DNA of 64,000 bases. It comes from Fen-1258 sp947085815 (GTDB taxonomy: Bacteria; Bacteroidota; Ignavibacteria; Ignavibacteriales; Melioribacteraceae). Location of the stretch: positions 62,001 through 126,000 of the forward strand of contig CAMTXU010000008.1 in NCBI GenBank assembly GCA_947085815.1. The letters run 5' to 3'. How positions within the stretch are numbered: the first letter of the stretch is position 1; each line of letters opens with the position of its first letter. The translations under genes were made by a program, and so were the position numbers. The notes beneath the pieces are model-generated. The model worked only from the letters and a program-made list of their open reading frames with translations, ran no database searches and was not told the origin of the DNA. This document shows positions 34,604 through 44,640 of the stretch, piece after piece.

Positions 34604-35986
34604 TTAATTTTTCGGCGAATCAATTTTATATTTTTCCATCAACCGGTATAAAGTTGCGCGTCCAATTTTAAGTTTTCGCGCCGCCTCAACAATATTTCCC
34701 TCTGTAACTTTTAACGCATGACGAATAGCCTCTTCTTTCAATTTTTCAAACGGAATAACAGGTGAATCTTCACCAAACATAACTGCATGGTTTCCAAAAT
34801 TAGCATTTTTAAATTGCGCAACAATACTAAGCGGCAAAGAATCTACTTCAACTTGATCGCTGTCGCTCAATATCATACAGCGTTCAAGAGTATTTTCAAG
34901 TTCACGCACATTACCTGGCCAATTGTAATCATACATTATTTTGAGAGCCTGTTTGGAAACTCCCTTAACTTTTTTACCAAGTTTGGCGTTGAAGTGATTA
35001 ATAAAGTGGTTGATTAAAATTACAATATCACCCTTTCTTTCGCGCAGCGGAAGAATCTCAATAGGAAACGAACTTAATCTGTAATAAAGATCCTCTCTGA
35101 AATGTTTGTTTTCAACAGCCGCTTTAAGATCTCTATTTGTCGCCGAAATTATTCTCACATCGGTTTTAATAACTTCATTTCCTCCAACGCGCTCAAATTC
35201 TTTTTGTTGAATCACTCTTAGAATTTTTGCTTGCAGAGCCATTTCCATCTCGCCGATTTCATCCAGAAAAATTGAACCTCCCTTTGCCAATTCAAATTTT
35301 CCAATCTTTCTTATGTGAGCTCCTGTAAAAGCGCCTTTTTCGTGCCCGAACAATTCACTTTCAAGCAATTCACGTGGAATTGACGCACAATTAACAACCA
35401 CAAAAGGAGCGGTCTTTCTTTTTCCGTTAAAGTGAATAGCGCGAGCTATCAATTCTTTTCCTGTTCCGCTTTCGCCTTCTATTAAGACAGTGATGTCATT
35501 ATCGAGCACTTTCGACACCATTTTAAATGCATCCTGCATTTTTTTATCCGCGGAGATAATGTTATCAAAGCTATACTCTTTTGTAAGATTCTCTTTTAAT
35601 TTTTCAACTTCTCTTTCCAGGTCATAATGTTTGATCGCATTTCTGATTGCGGGCTCAAGACGGTTTTTGTCAATCGGTTTCGGAAAGTAATCAAACGCAC
35701 CGAGACGAATTGATTCCAAAGCAACTTCCACACTGCCTTGAGCGGAGAGCATAATCACCGGTATCCTAGGGTTTTTTAATTTGATGCGATTTAAAACCTC
35801 GTTACCGTTAATGTCCGGAAGCATAATATCCAGCAGAATTAAATCGGGGTTATCAGAGAGCGAATTGATTGCATCTGTCCCATTTACAAAAGTTTTACAA
35901 TTGTAGCTCCACTGATTCTTGACCCAATGTGAAAGCATTTTAAGAATAGAGTCTTCATCATCAATGATAAAAATTAATTTTTCCAA
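34604..35986 (-). CDS. Sigma-54-dependent response regulator (NtrC family)
   Basis: The 460-residue protein has an N-terminal receiver (FIIDDEDSILKML, phospho-acceptor Asp53 in LLDIMLPDING), a central AAA+ domain with Walker A GESGTGKE and the sigma-54-binding GAFTGA loop, and a Fis-type C-terminal HTH (NIVEAARKLKIGRATLYRLM). It activates sigma-54 promoters when phosphorylated, probably by the PAS kinase 18 bp upstream. Start is TTG at 35986 after GAGG. The STAS gene follows 17 bp downstream. Confidence 0.93.
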   Translation of the reverse strand: MEKLIFIIDDEDSILKMLSHWVKNQWSYNCKTFVNGTDAINSLSDNPDLILLDIMLPDINGNEVLNRIKLKNPRIPVIMLSAQGSVEVALESIRLGAFDYFPKPIDKNRLEPAIRNAIKHYDLEREVEKLKENLTKEYSFDNIISADKKMQDAFKMVSKVLDNDITVLIEGESGTGKELIARAIHFNGKRKTAPFVVVNCASIPRELLESELFGHEKGAFTGAHIRKIGKFELAKGGSIFLDEIGEMEMALQAKILRVIQQKEFERVGGNEVIKTDVRIISATNRDLKAAVENKHFREDLYYRLSSFPIEILPLRERKGDIVILINHFINHFNAKLGKKVKGVSKQALKIMYDYNWPGNVRELENTLERCMILSDSDQVEVDSLPLSIVAQFKNANFGNHAVMFGEDSPVIPFEKLKEEAIRHALKVTEGNIVEAARKLKIGRATLYRLMEKYKIDSPKN

Positions 35987-36004
35987 TATTTCCTCGGTTG
36001 AATT

Positions 36005-37966
36005 CTATTTTGGAAGACGAATAATGAAGGTAGTACCTTTATTAACCTGGCTTCTTGCTTTAATAAAACCTTTGTGAAGATCAATAATCTGCTTAACGCT
36101 AACAAGACCAAAGCCCGTGCCGCTGATTTGCATTCCCGGTTTTAGAACTTTGTTAAATTTTTGAAATAGATTGGGCAAATCTTTTTCGTGAATACCTACA
36201 CCCGTATCACTTACAACAATCTCAATTTCCTTTCCGTAATCTTGAAGGATGAGGGAAATTCTGCCCCCTTTGTTTGTATACTTAACGGCATTTGAAATTA
36301 AATTCCAAAAAACTTTTGCAAGACGTTCTTTATCCGCATTAATAACAAATTTCTCTTTGGGATATTCTTTGGATACAACAAGATTTTTTTCGTTAATCTG
36401 ATCTTCAAAGCTCTTTAAGGTCTCATCAAGAAGATCAACTACGCTCATGCTGTTTTTCTGCAGCTCTTCTTCACCCGATTCCAACTGAGAAAAATCGAGA
36501 ATATCATTTATTAGTTTTGCCAGCCGCTTGCCTTCCATCAAAATAATATTGCTAAACTCATTAAGAGTTTCTTTCGGAAGATCGGAATCGGATAGAATTG
36601 TTTCTGCAAAACCAACAATCGAGGCTAACGGAGTGCGCAATTCATGTGAGACATTTGAAATAAATTCACTCTTAAGATTATTTACCTCTTCAAGCACAGT
36701 AATTTTATGTCTGGCTCTTTCACGCTCAATTGAAATGATCCTGCTTGCCTCAATCAACTTCGAATTCAAGTCGCGTATCTTTTGTTCATCAAGTTTTCTA
36801 TTTGTAATATTTCGTCCGATGCTTAACATGCCGGAGACTTCGCCGTCGGAGATCATAGGTTTAGCACTTATTTCGAAAGTAACTCCTTTATCAAATCGAT
36901 CGAGAAACACGGTTTCAAAAGTTGTGATTCCTGTAGAGTTAAGAATTTTTGTAAACGCTTCTGCAATCTTAGCCTCGTCCTGTTTATCAATAAACTCAAG
37001 AAAATGTTTTCCAATCATTTCTTCCGGTAGATAACCAAGCGCGCTTGCACCATTCATATTCACCATGCTGAAATAACCGAATCCGTTCAAAATAAAAATT
37101 AAATCGTCTGCCGTATCAATTAGCATTCTAAAACGTTCTTCAGAATTTTCCAGCCGTAGCTGGATATTTTTTGCTTCGGTAATTTCTTGAATTACTCCTA
37201 CGATGCGGGCAATTTCATTGTTTCTAACTATCGGGATTCCCGAATGACGAACCCAATGTTCTTTTCCAAAACGGTCTTTCATTCTGTATTCAACAACCGC
37301 TTCTTCCTTGCCCCTTAATTTGCTTATAAAGCTTTTGAATTTCGGGAAATCGTGCTTGTTGATCGATTTTAGAAGATGAAATTTGTTCTGGTAAACTTCT
37401 TCGGGCGAATAACCAAAAAGTGACCGGACAGCGTCTGTGATAAAATTAAACTCCGATCCCTCTGCGTTTGTAGAAAATAATACTATGTTAACGCTGTTTA
37501 TTGTCTCTCTTATAGTCTGTTCAACCTCTTTTTCCGTGAGCAGTTTCTTGGGAGTATTGGCTAATTCTTTCTCCTTGTAACTATTTATTTTGTCTTTCAA
37601 ATTTTCTAAGATTGGTTTTAAACCGGCGCGAATAGTTTTTAAGGCGGGCAAATTGTTTTTTGAAAATAGTACAAGAAAGAATTTCGCATTATCTTCTTCA
37701 AAAAGAAGTTCTTTATAAAACGACTTGTATCTATACTCAGCACAAAACAACTTGAACGGTTTCGACCTCTTAATCTCGGCAAGAGTTGCTTCCACTTTCG
37801 CCGTGATCATTCTATTGATTGCTTGAAGATGATTTTCATTTTGATGCGGTTCGCCGCAAGAGAGAATGATGGTGTTCTCTGTCCCGAAATGCTTTAGAAT
37901 AAAACCGGCGTCACTTTTAGTTATAGAGCAAATTTTATTAAGAATATTTTCTTCTCCGCTACCCAT
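36005..37966 (-). CDS. Cytoplasmic PAS-PAS sensor histidine kinase
   Basis: The 653-residue protein has a variable N-terminal part, two PAS domains (about 160-280 and 280-410, with FGYSPEEVYQNKF and SALGYLPEEMIGKHFLEF), a HisKA H-box SHELRTPLASIVGFAE and an ATPase domain with NLISNAVKYTNKGG, SDTGVGI and GTGFGLVSV. No membrane helix is seen, so it senses a cytoplasmic signal. It lies first in an operon with the sigma-54 response regulator, STAS and receiver-PP2C genes. Confidence 0.92.
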   Translation of the reverse strand: MGSGEENILNKICSITKSDAGFILKHFGTENTIILSCGEPHQNENHLQAINRMITAKVEATLAEIKRSKPFKLFCAEYRYKSFYKELLFEEDNAKFFLVLFSKNNLPALKTIRAGLKPILENLKDKINSYKEKELANTPKKLLTEKEVEQTIRETINSVNIVLFSTNAEGSEFNFITDAVRSLFGYSPEEVYQNKFHLLKSINKHDFPKFKSFISKLRGKEEAVVEYRMKDRFGKEHWVRHSGIPIVRNNEIARIVGVIQEITEAKNIQLRLENSEERFRMLIDTADDLIFILNGFGYFSMVNMNGASALGYLPEEMIGKHFLEFIDKQDEAKIAEAFTKILNSTGITTFETVFLDRFDKGVTFEISAKPMISDGEVSGMLSIGRNITNRKLDEQKIRDLNSKLIEASRIISIERERARHKITVLEEVNNLKSEFISNVSHELRTPLASIVGFAETILSDSDLPKETLNEFSNIILMEGKRLAKLINDILDFSQLESGEEELQKNSMSVVDLLDETLKSFEDQINEKNLVVSKEYPKEKFVINADKERLAKVFWNLISNAVKYTNKGGRISLILQDYGKEIEIVVSDTGVGIHEKDLPNLFQKFNKVLKPGMQISGTGFGLVSVKQIIDLHKGFIKARSQVNKGTTFIIRLPK

Positions 37967-38038
37967 TCATCAGCAATGATAAATAATTTTAGTGTAAGAT
38001 AATAAATTAGTGTGAGGAATAGAATAATAGATAATGAT

Positions 38039-39166
38039 TTATGAAGAATTTCCGTTTTTATAGAATTTGAACAATAAGAAGAAAGCAAGGCAAAGCGCCG
38101 AGGAGAACATCCAATAACCGTTTTGCTTGTTTAAATCAACAAGGATTGCGCCTATTAATGGTCCTATTATTGTCCCCGCCCCGTACATCATTACAAAGTA
38201 GCCGTTTGCTTGTGTCATAAATTTTTTTTCAACCCGCTCAACCGTGTAATTCAATCCTACAGTATAGAATGCCGGAACGATTCCGCCTATCAAGAAAAAA
38301 GTTACAAGTAAAAAACTAAAATTCATGGCTACTACCGGAAAGAGAAAGAGAATTCCAAGCAAGGTAGAAATTATCAGCAGTAATTTATACTTGGATAATT
38401 TATCAGCGAAGTGACCGATAATATAAAGAATAACTATTCCGCCAAAAACAAAGCAGGCAAGAAAATATGCAACTTGGTCGGTGGTGAAATTGTTGCGTAA
38501 ACCATACAGTGGAAGAACAACTATTACAGAAGATTCAAATAATCCGTAAACAGAGGCTGCAATCAAGCTCATTAACGGCATTTTAGCAATAGGCATTCTT
38601 TCTGATTTATAGTTCCCTTCTTTAATTTGCACTTCGTCCATAAAAATTGATTGGATAAAAAAAACAAAAAGTACAATGGCGGCTCCGATAACAAACGGAA
38701 CCCAGCTGCCGAGCTTGATAGTCCATATCAGCAAGGAGCCAATCGCAACACCAATTGATAGAATGACAACGTATAGTCCAATATTTTTTCCGCGGTTGGT
38801 TTCGTTGCTGTAATAATTGATCATTACTTCGGTAGAGACAAAAATGAAAGTACCGCCAATGCCCATAATAATTTTTACAAAATATAAGAGTGGATAGATA
38901 TACCAGAAAACATGTCCCAGTGCGCTTATCATCCATAAAAAAAGTCCGATAGATAAGATCCTCTTCACCTTGAACCGGTCTATTAATCTGCCTGTATAAT
39001 GTGAAAAGATAAAGATACTCAGATAGCCTGCCATGGCTGTAGAGCCAATTATAAAATTCGGGGCGTGCTTTAATTCCAGCAGTAATACCGTAACCGGAGT
39101 AACAAGACCAAAACCGATGCCTCCAATTCCGATTCCAACAAGAGCCAGTATAAAATTTTTTCGCAT
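38039..39166 (-). CDS. MFS transporter
   Basis: The 375-residue protein has the pattern of about 11-12 hydrophobic helices (LALVGIGIGGIGFGLVTPVT, LLLISTLLGILFLFPVVAMN, FLLVTFFLIGGIVPAFYTVG), with a motif A-like loop after the second helix (YTGRLIDRFKVKRIL). It is in the drug/sugar-efflux type of the major facilitator superfamily. Substrate unknown. It is divergent from the U32 gene and 72 bp upstream of the PAS kinase. Confidence 0.88.
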   Translation of the reverse strand: MRKNFILALVGIGIGGIGFGLVTPVTVLLLELKHAPNFIIGSTAMAGYLSIFIFSHYTGRLIDRFKVKRILSIGLFLWMISALGHVFWYIYPLLYFVKIIMGIGGTFIFVSTEVMINYYSNETNRGKNIGLYVVILSIGVAIGSLLIWTIKLGSWVPFVIGAAIVLFVFFIQSIFMDEVQIKEGNYKSERMPIAKMPLMSLIAASVYGLFESSVIVVLPLYGLRNNFTTDQVAYFLACFVFGGIVILYIIGHFADKLSKYKLLLIISTLLGILFLFPVVAMNFSFLLVTFFLIGGIVPAFYTVGLNYTVERVEKKFMTQANGYFVMMYGAGTIIGPLIGAILVDLNKQNGYWMFSSALCLAFFLLFKFYKNGNSS

Positions 39167-39236
39167 AATTAATCAAAAGATGTAAGGCAAGATAGCCTGA
39201 CAAAAAATAATTAAACAACTTTTCTTATTATAGCAT

Positions 39237-40460
39237 ATGAAAAAAAATGATATTAAAAAACCGGAACTTTTAGCCCCTGCAGGAAACTGGACAATGTTAA
39301 ATGCAGCTATTGCGGCAGGAGCAGACGCAGTTTATTTTGGCGTTAAAACTCTGAACATGCGAGCCGCAGCAAATAATTTTGATCTACCTGATCTTTCTAA
39401 AATTGTTGAACACTGCAGAGAAAATAATGTTAAAACTCATTTAACACTTAATACGATTGTTTTCGAAGAAGAATTGGATGAACTCGACAAAATTGTTTGT
39501 GCTGCGAAAAATTCCGGCATAGATATAATCATCTGCTGGGACATGTCAGTAATTCAAAAGTGTCTCGAGTATAAAATACCCTTCTGCATCAGCACTCAGG
39601 CGTCGGTTTCAAATTCTGCAACGGTCTCATTTTACGAACGTCTCGGAGCTAAAAGAATTGTGCTTGCCCGCGAATGTACGCTTGATAAAATAAAAGAGAT
39701 AAAAAGTAAATCCGAAATAGAAATTGAGACTTTCGTTCATGGCGCTATGTGTATTGCGGTTAGCGGAAGGTGTTTTATGAGTCATGAGATTTTTGGGAAA
39801 AGCGCTAACCGAGGCGAGTGTTTACAGCCATGCAGAAGAGAGTATCGGATTACAGACAGCGATGAAAAATTCGATCTTCAATTAGGTGAAGATTATGTTC
39901 TATCACCTAAGGATTTATGCTCAATAGAGTTTTTAGACAAATTGATAGAAGCCGGAATTGATTCTTTCAAAATCGAAGGGAGAAAAAGAAGCCCGGAATA
40001 CATTTCTGTTGTGGTCTCATCTTACCGCCAGGCGTTGGATCTTTATTACGAGGACAAATTAACTGACGAGAAAAAGGTTGAACTCACTAATAAACTAAAA
40101 ACTGTTTATAACCGTGGATTTTCTTCAGGGTTCTATCTTGGACAGCCCGGATCGGAAAGCTATGCCAAAATTTACGGCAGCTTAGCAACTACTAAAAAAG
40201 TGTACGTTGGCAAGGTTCTTAACTATTACAAGAAAAGTCAAGTTGCGTTTATCAGATTAGAAGCAGATGAACTTAAAACGGGAGATTCAATTTATATTAT
40301 TGGAAGTACAACTGGGGTGGTTGAACTCAATATTGAAAAGATGATGCAAGATGAAAATGAACTGACGAAAGCCTCGAAAGGAAACGATATAACAATTGTC
40401 TGCCAAGAGCTGGTAAGGCAGTACGATAAGGTTTACAAAATTGTTAATCTAGGGGGATGA
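39237..40460 (+). CDS. U32-family peptidase-like protein (TrhP/YegQ type)
   Basis: The 407-residue protein has the U32 signature: an N-terminal ELLAPAGNW and GADAVYFGVKTLNMRA, then the EFVHGAMCIAVSGRCFMS-like core (here ETFVHGAMCIAVSGRC) with two Cys, followed by CLQPCRREYRI and IDSFKIEGRKRSPEYI. These proteins act in tRNA hydroxylation (TrhP) or related modifications and bind an Fe-S cluster through conserved cysteines. It is monocistronic and convergent with the STAS gene at 40463. Confidence 0.9.
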   Translation: MKKNDIKKPELLAPAGNWTMLNAAIAAGADAVYFGVKTLNMRAAANNFDLPDLSKIVEHCRENNVKTHLTLNTIVFEEELDELDKIVCAAKNSGIDIIICWDMSVIQKCLEYKIPFCISTQASVSNSATVSFYERLGAKRIVLARECTLDKIKEIKSKSEIEIETFVHGAMCIAVSGRCFMSHEIFGKSANRGECLQPCRREYRITDSDEKFDLQLGEDYVLSPKDLCSIEFLDKLIEAGIDSFKIEGRKRSPEYISVVVSSYRQALDLYYEDKLTDEKKVELTNKLKTVYNRGFSSGFYLGQPGSESYAKIYGSLATTKKVYVGKVLNYYKKSQVAFIRLEADELKTGDSIYIIGSTTGVVELNIEKMMQDENELTKASKGNDITIVCQELVRQYDKVYKIVNLGG

Positions 40461-40462
40461 AA

Positions 40463-40828
40463 TTATTTCCAGGCAAGTTTTGGTTTACTGCCGGTAAAAC
40501 TTTCTACTGCTTCTTCGAGTCCCGGAAAAACTTTGAATACTTTATCCATGCGTGTTAAAACAAAAACTAAAGAGGGCATCTCTTTGTTATAAACCAGCCT
40601 TAGATCCCCATTCATCGAATTAGCCTTTTTCAACGTTGCGACCATTGCGCCAAGAAATGTAGAATCAACATACTCGCAAATGCTTAGATCCACTACAATA
40701 TTATATGTCCCCTCTTTAATAATTTCCGTCACAAAATCCTTAAACAATATTGCTTTAGCAAGTGTTGCCCGGTTCAAGAAAACATGAACGATGGCGACGT
40801 CGGCAATTTTTTCTGATTTGAAATCCAT
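40463..40828 (-). CDS. STAS-domain protein, second copy
   Basis: The 121-residue protein has the same STAS fold as the gene at 34245, with VDLSICEYVDSTFLGAMVATL split after 20. The conserved DSTFLG is preserved, and KANSMNGDLRLV matches KVAKMGGDLKLV there. Like the other copy it would be an anti-sigma antagonist or a similar switching protein. It is convergent with the U32 gene, with only 2 bp between stops. Confidence 0.88.
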   Translation of the reverse strand: MDFKSEKIADVAIVHVFLNRATLAKAILFKDFVTEIIKEGTYNIVVDLSICEYVDSTFLGAMVATLKKANSMNGDLRLVYNKEMPSLVFVLTRMDKVFKVFPGLEEAVESFTGSKPKLAWK

Positions 40829-40934
40829 ATTCAGTTATTTATCTTCTATTTCAATTAGATACGTCAATATATGAATTATCAGGTAAATAGAAAACCGACA
40901 AAATAATTTCATCTTCCCTTGAGGGATAAAAAAA

Positions 40935-41750
40935 TTAAAAGGGGAGCTTAAAATTAAATTTGATATCACTTAGTGAAGGATTTAGTTCAAAATAACTGCT
41001 CAACCGCGATTCGCTAATTTGTTGTTCGTTTTCCGAAAAGAGAAGAAAGTCGATTTGGCTGTAGAGCCAAAGAGCTGCATAAGAAAATATTAACGCATTT
41101 CGAATTTTATATGATTTATTATAGCTTTCATATTTGGGTTGAATCAAGTTTTTATCGGTCTCGATTAAATAATCATTTTGTTTTTTGTTCGCATCGATGC
41201 TAAAATAAATCAGCACCCCAAGATTAATTATAGATGCTGAGGCAGTAAGCCATCCTTTTGTAGAATTGCCGTTATGAAGTTGTCCGAGTCCGGGCAATAA
41301 AATATTTTTAATTACAGCTCCTCTTTGCGGATTTAGATCTACAAATTTAGTTGACCGTCTTTGATTTGTTGAATCTACCGGTTGAGCGATATCCGGATTC
41401 TTTCTTAAGTAGTCATATTTAACTTCATTAAAAATCGAGATCAACTTGGGAGAAATGATATCCGGATTGGGGATATAATTCTTTTTGATTTTTAAAATAT
41501 TTTCAAAACTTTTTCTTGTGGAAGAATCAGCCCCGTTTGAATAAAAAATATTAGCGCGTATTAACTGCAATTCAATAGAAAGCGAGTCGCTAAGATTTCC
41601 ATGTTCTATGAATTGATCGGATAATTTAATTACCTCATCATACTTAAATTTCTCATACTGCTGTTTAATTTTATCGAACGTAATCTCTTGAGCAGAAGAG
41701 AAGGAAATTCCTACAAACAAAAATATTATCAGGAAATAATTTTTTATCAT
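40935..41750 (-). CDS. Secreted DUF5683-like protein with helical repeats
   Basis: The 271-residue protein has a signal peptide (IIFLFVGISFSSAQ), then an N-terminal helical repeat region resembling tetratricopeptide-like repeats (YEKFKYDEVIKLSDQFIEHGN, split), followed by the DUF5683 pattern IKNILLPGLGQLHNG, KGWLTASASIINLGVLIYFS and IFSYAALWLYSQIDFLL, with two or three hydrophobic helices. Last gene of the kinase operon, overlapping the Kelch gene by 4 bp. Role unknown. Confidence 0.78.
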   Translation of the reverse strand: MIKNYFLIIFLFVGISFSSAQEITFDKIKQQYEKFKYDEVIKLSDQFIEHGNLSDSLSIELQLIRANIFYSNGADSSTRKSFENILKIKKNYIPNPDIISPKLISIFNEVKYDYLRKNPDIAQPVDSTNQRRSTKFVDLNPQRGAVIKNILLPGLGQLHNGNSTKGWLTASASIINLGVLIYFSIDANKKQNDYLIETDKNLIQPKYESYNKSYKIRNALIFSYAALWLYSQIDFLLFSENEQQISESRLSSYFELNPSLSDIKFNFKLPF

Positions 41751-43033
41751 TTCAGCAAAATCATTTTTTTTGTTGAAGAATAAGTGCCCGCCGTTAATCT
41801 ATAAAAATAAACTCCGGAAGTCATATTAAGTTGATTAGCAGTTAACTGAATAGAGTGTCTTCCGGCTTCTTGAAATTCGTTCACCAAAGTTGTTATCTCT
41901 TTACCGATAGTATCATATACCTTGAGAGAGACAAAACTACCGGCAGACAAATGATAACTTATAGTAGTAGCTGGATTAAAAGGATTGGGATAATTTTGGT
42001 TGAGTGTAAACTCATAAGGTAAATCCTCTTCGCTTTGAGCAGAGGATGTTCCATCAAGAATTTCTATGTATGGCACAACTTTGCCTAAGTGCCCGCGATC
42101 AGTTCGTCCTCCAAATACCGCTACAAAACCATTTTTATAGGCAACCGCCATTAATCCGGAGCGAGCATATGTAAGCGGTACCGATTTGGTAATTTTTAAT
42201 GAACCGTCCGGTAGAATCTCGACCTGCTCAACAGTATTCATTGCATTTAAAGTTTCATTATACCCGCCGATGATGAATCCTTTTTGGCTAAGAGGATTAT
42301 AGACTGCAGAACCCGCAGCACGGGATTCAATTAATTTCTCAGGCAGATCGTCTAACTTCTTTGCACTAATATTAAATTTTTGGATTGCTTTCATCACACC
42401 GTTTGTAACGCCGCCAAAAATATAAATATTTTCTCCAACTATGAATGTCATACGCTGGCGCGGTGGATCTAGCGATGGAGATATGAAGGAAAATCCAATC
42501 TGTTTCGTACTCAAGTTATACGCTGTAATGTAGGCAAGTTGGTCACTGGGATTTGCCGGATCGCCTCCTATAACGTAAAGATTGTCACCAACTATTTGAC
42601 CGGTGGAATATAATCTTCCGAAATTTTTATTCCGATCGTAAGTTGACGCAAGGTTAGTAACAATTTTATAGTCCCAAGATTCAATGGCGTTTTTATCTGT
42701 GAATTCATTAACTGCTCCGCCAAAGTACATTATACTATTTTTCCAAATATCAGCAACAAATTGGTCCCTCGGTTGAAGCATTCTTCCAACCATTTTCCAG
42801 CTGTTTTTTTCAACATCATATTCTTGAATCCAGTCAACTGCGCTCTGTAATGAATCTGAATATCCGCCAAAGATATATATCTTGTTGCTTTGTGCGGCAA
42901 TATCATAAACAACTTGACCACCAGATACCGGGTAAGGCATAGTTCCTACAACGCGCCATCTTAACTGTGTTACTTGTGCCTCATACAATGCGGAACTCAG
43001 TATTATGATCACTAAAATCAATATCTTTTTCAT
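41747..43033 (-). CDS. Kelch-repeat protein with type IX secretion C-terminal domain
   Basis: The 428-residue protein has a signal peptide, six Kelch-like repeats (KIYIFGGYSDSL, SIMYFGGAVNEF, LYVIGGDPANPS, NIYIFGGVTNGV, GFIIGGYNETLN, FVAVFGGRTDRG) and a C-terminal sorting domain (NQNYPNPFNPATTISYHLSA, then VKVYDTIGKEITTLVNEF-like). That domain is recognised by the type IX secretion system, so the protein is exported to the surface. It is the third gene of the activator-kinase operon, and would be the exposed part of that system. Confidence 0.9.
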   Translation of the reverse strand: MKKILILVIIILSSALYEAQVTQLRWRVVGTMPYPVSGGQVVYDIAAQSNKIYIFGGYSDSLQSAVDWIQEYDVEKNSWKMVGRMLQPRDQFVADIWKNSIMYFGGAVNEFTDKNAIESWDYKIVTNLASTYDRNKNFGRLYSTGQIVGDNLYVIGGDPANPSDQLAYITAYNLSTKQIGFSFISPSLDPPRQRMTFIVGENIYIFGGVTNGVMKAIQKFNISAKKLDDLPEKLIESRAAGSAVYNPLSQKGFIIGGYNETLNAMNTVEQVEILPDGSLKITKSVPLTYARSGLMAVAYKNGFVAVFGGRTDRGHLGKVVPYIEILDGTSSAQSEEDLPYEFTLNQNYPNPFNPATTISYHLSAGSFVSLKVYDTIGKEITTLVNEFQEAGRHSIQLTANQLNMTSGVYFYRLTAGTYSSTKKMILLK

Positions 43034-43070
43034 TTTAAAAACTCTTCTTGCCCGAGCGATTTATTGAAAA

Positions 43071-44639
43071 CTATTTTTCCTTGAAAACAAAATTAAGTCT
43101 TAGAGTATCCCCAGCGCGAACATTATAAAAAGTATCAATGTCTCTATAATTAGGCTTTTTAATCAATACCCTAATTAATCCCGGGTTAACTTGTTTCAAG
43201 CGGAGTGGCGTAGGGCCTATTTTCTCTCCATTAATATAAATTTCTCCCCACGGAATTGTAACACAATTAATAAAACCAACGGTTGAATTTAAATTTATGT
43301 CAAGTCTAGTTACAGAATCAGTTCTTATAGAAATCATTTGTGGTGTGTAGGGTGGATAATTCGGATTCACTAATTTTAATGTGTAAACGCCTGCTGGCAA
43401 TCTAATGGGTCCCCTTAACGGGGTTGTATCATATTTATCACCATTTATATAGATGTCTGCCCAAGGTTGACTACTGACGAATAACCCACCGTATCCAAGC
43501 GATATATTTTTATTTTCAGCTTGCTCTTGTGGAGATGCTTGATTTTTATTATCAACAAGTGGTTCTTTCAATTTATTTAGATCCACCGGATCTTTTTGAA
43601 ATTGAGATTGCTGTTCCGTTGCTTTCAGTTCTGTCGAATCATTATTCGGTAAAACATTTTGAAGATCATTGTTTGGATTAGAACCGATTTGATTCTGCTG
43701 ATTCAACATAGGTACAACAAATATAGCGGTAATCCCAAGAAAAATTACAAAAAGAAGCAACCATGCGAGTTTCGATTTTTTCCCTTCTCTATCAACATTG
43801 GGAATGACTATCGTTGGCTGATCGACCTGAACATTAAGTTCTTCTAAAATTTCTTCTGCTGAATTATAACGCTGGTTCAGGTTTTTCTTCAACATGCGAT
43901 GAAGAATATCTTTAATTAATTGCGGCTGGTCTTCTGCGCCCTTCGCAATTTCATCTTCATCATAAGCCATTATCTCGTTTAACGTAAGACTTACATTATC
44001 CCTAAGAAACGGATTCTTCCCGGTGAATAATTCGAACAAGACAACCCCGGCAGAAAAAATGTCGCTGTGAAGAGTTAGCTTGGCGCCGCGCACTTGTTCC
44101 GGACTCATATAGCTCGGAGTCCCAACAATTGAATAAGGGTTTGTTACAAAATTATCTTCGGCAGAAAGCGCTAAACCAAAATCACCAAGTCTTACATTAA
44201 GATTCTTATCAACAAAAATATTCTCAGGCTTAATGTCGCGGTGAACAATTAGATTCTTATGTGCGTAATCCAATCCTTTTAAGAGTTGGATCATCACATG
44301 CTCTTTCTGTTCAAACGACAAAGTTTTGGTCTTGAAAATATTGCGGAGAGATTCTCCTTCGATATACTCAAAAGAAATATAGAAGAACTCTTTATCCATT
44401 CCGAAATCGAGGACTTTAATAATATTAGGATGATCTAACTTCGCAAGTGTTTTTCCTTCACGCTTAAACCGCTCAACCATTGATGGATCCGGCAGCTTCT
44501 GCGTGTTGAGAACTTTGAGTATAATTTTTTTGCTGAGATAAATATGGTTGGCAAGAAACACCGCGGCATGCTCATCTTTCTTGAGTACTTCAATTATCTG
44601 AAACTTTTCGAATAATATTTCCGAGGTTAGAGAGGACAT
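43071..44639 (-). CDS. Membrane Ser/Thr protein kinase with two extracytoplasmic PEGA domains
   Basis: The 522-residue protein begins with a Hanks-type kinase domain (Gly-loop region, ATP-binding Lys in ILKVLN, catalytic HRDIKPENI, DFGLAL, APE-like SPEQVRG). A single transmembrane helix lies at about 296-316 (LAWLLLFVIFLGITAIFVVP), and the C-terminal part has two PEGA domains (FVSSQPWADIYINGDKYDTTP and TIPWGEIYINGEKIGPTP). The sensor side would be in the periplasm. It follows the sigma-54 activator by 1 bp, so the kinase may phosphorylate it. Confidence 0.93.
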   Translation of the reverse strand: MSSLTSEILFEKFQIIEVLKKDEHAAVFLANHIYLSKKIILKVLNTQKLPDPSMVERFKREGKTLAKLDHPNIIKVLDFGMDKEFFYISFEYIEGESLRNIFKTKTLSFEQKEHVMIQLLKGLDYAHKNLIVHRDIKPENIFVDKNLNVRLGDFGLALSAEDNFVTNPYSIVGTPSYMSPEQVRGAKLTLHSDIFSAGVVLFELFTGKNPFLRDNVSLTLNEIMAYDEDEIAKGAEDQPQLIKDILHRMLKKNLNQRYNSAEEILEELNVQVDQPTIVIPNVDREGKKSKLAWLLLFVIFLGITAIFVVPMLNQQNQIGSNPNNDLQNVLPNNDSTELKATEQQSQFQKDPVDLNKLKEPLVDNKNQASPQEQAENKNISLGYGGLFVSSQPWADIYINGDKYDTTPLRGPIRLPAGVYTLKLVNPNYPPYTPQMISIRTDSVTRLDINLNSTVGFINCVTIPWGEIYINGEKIGPTPLRLKQVNPGLIRVLIKKPNYRDIDTFYNVRAGDTLRLNFVFKEK

Positions 44640-44640
44640 T

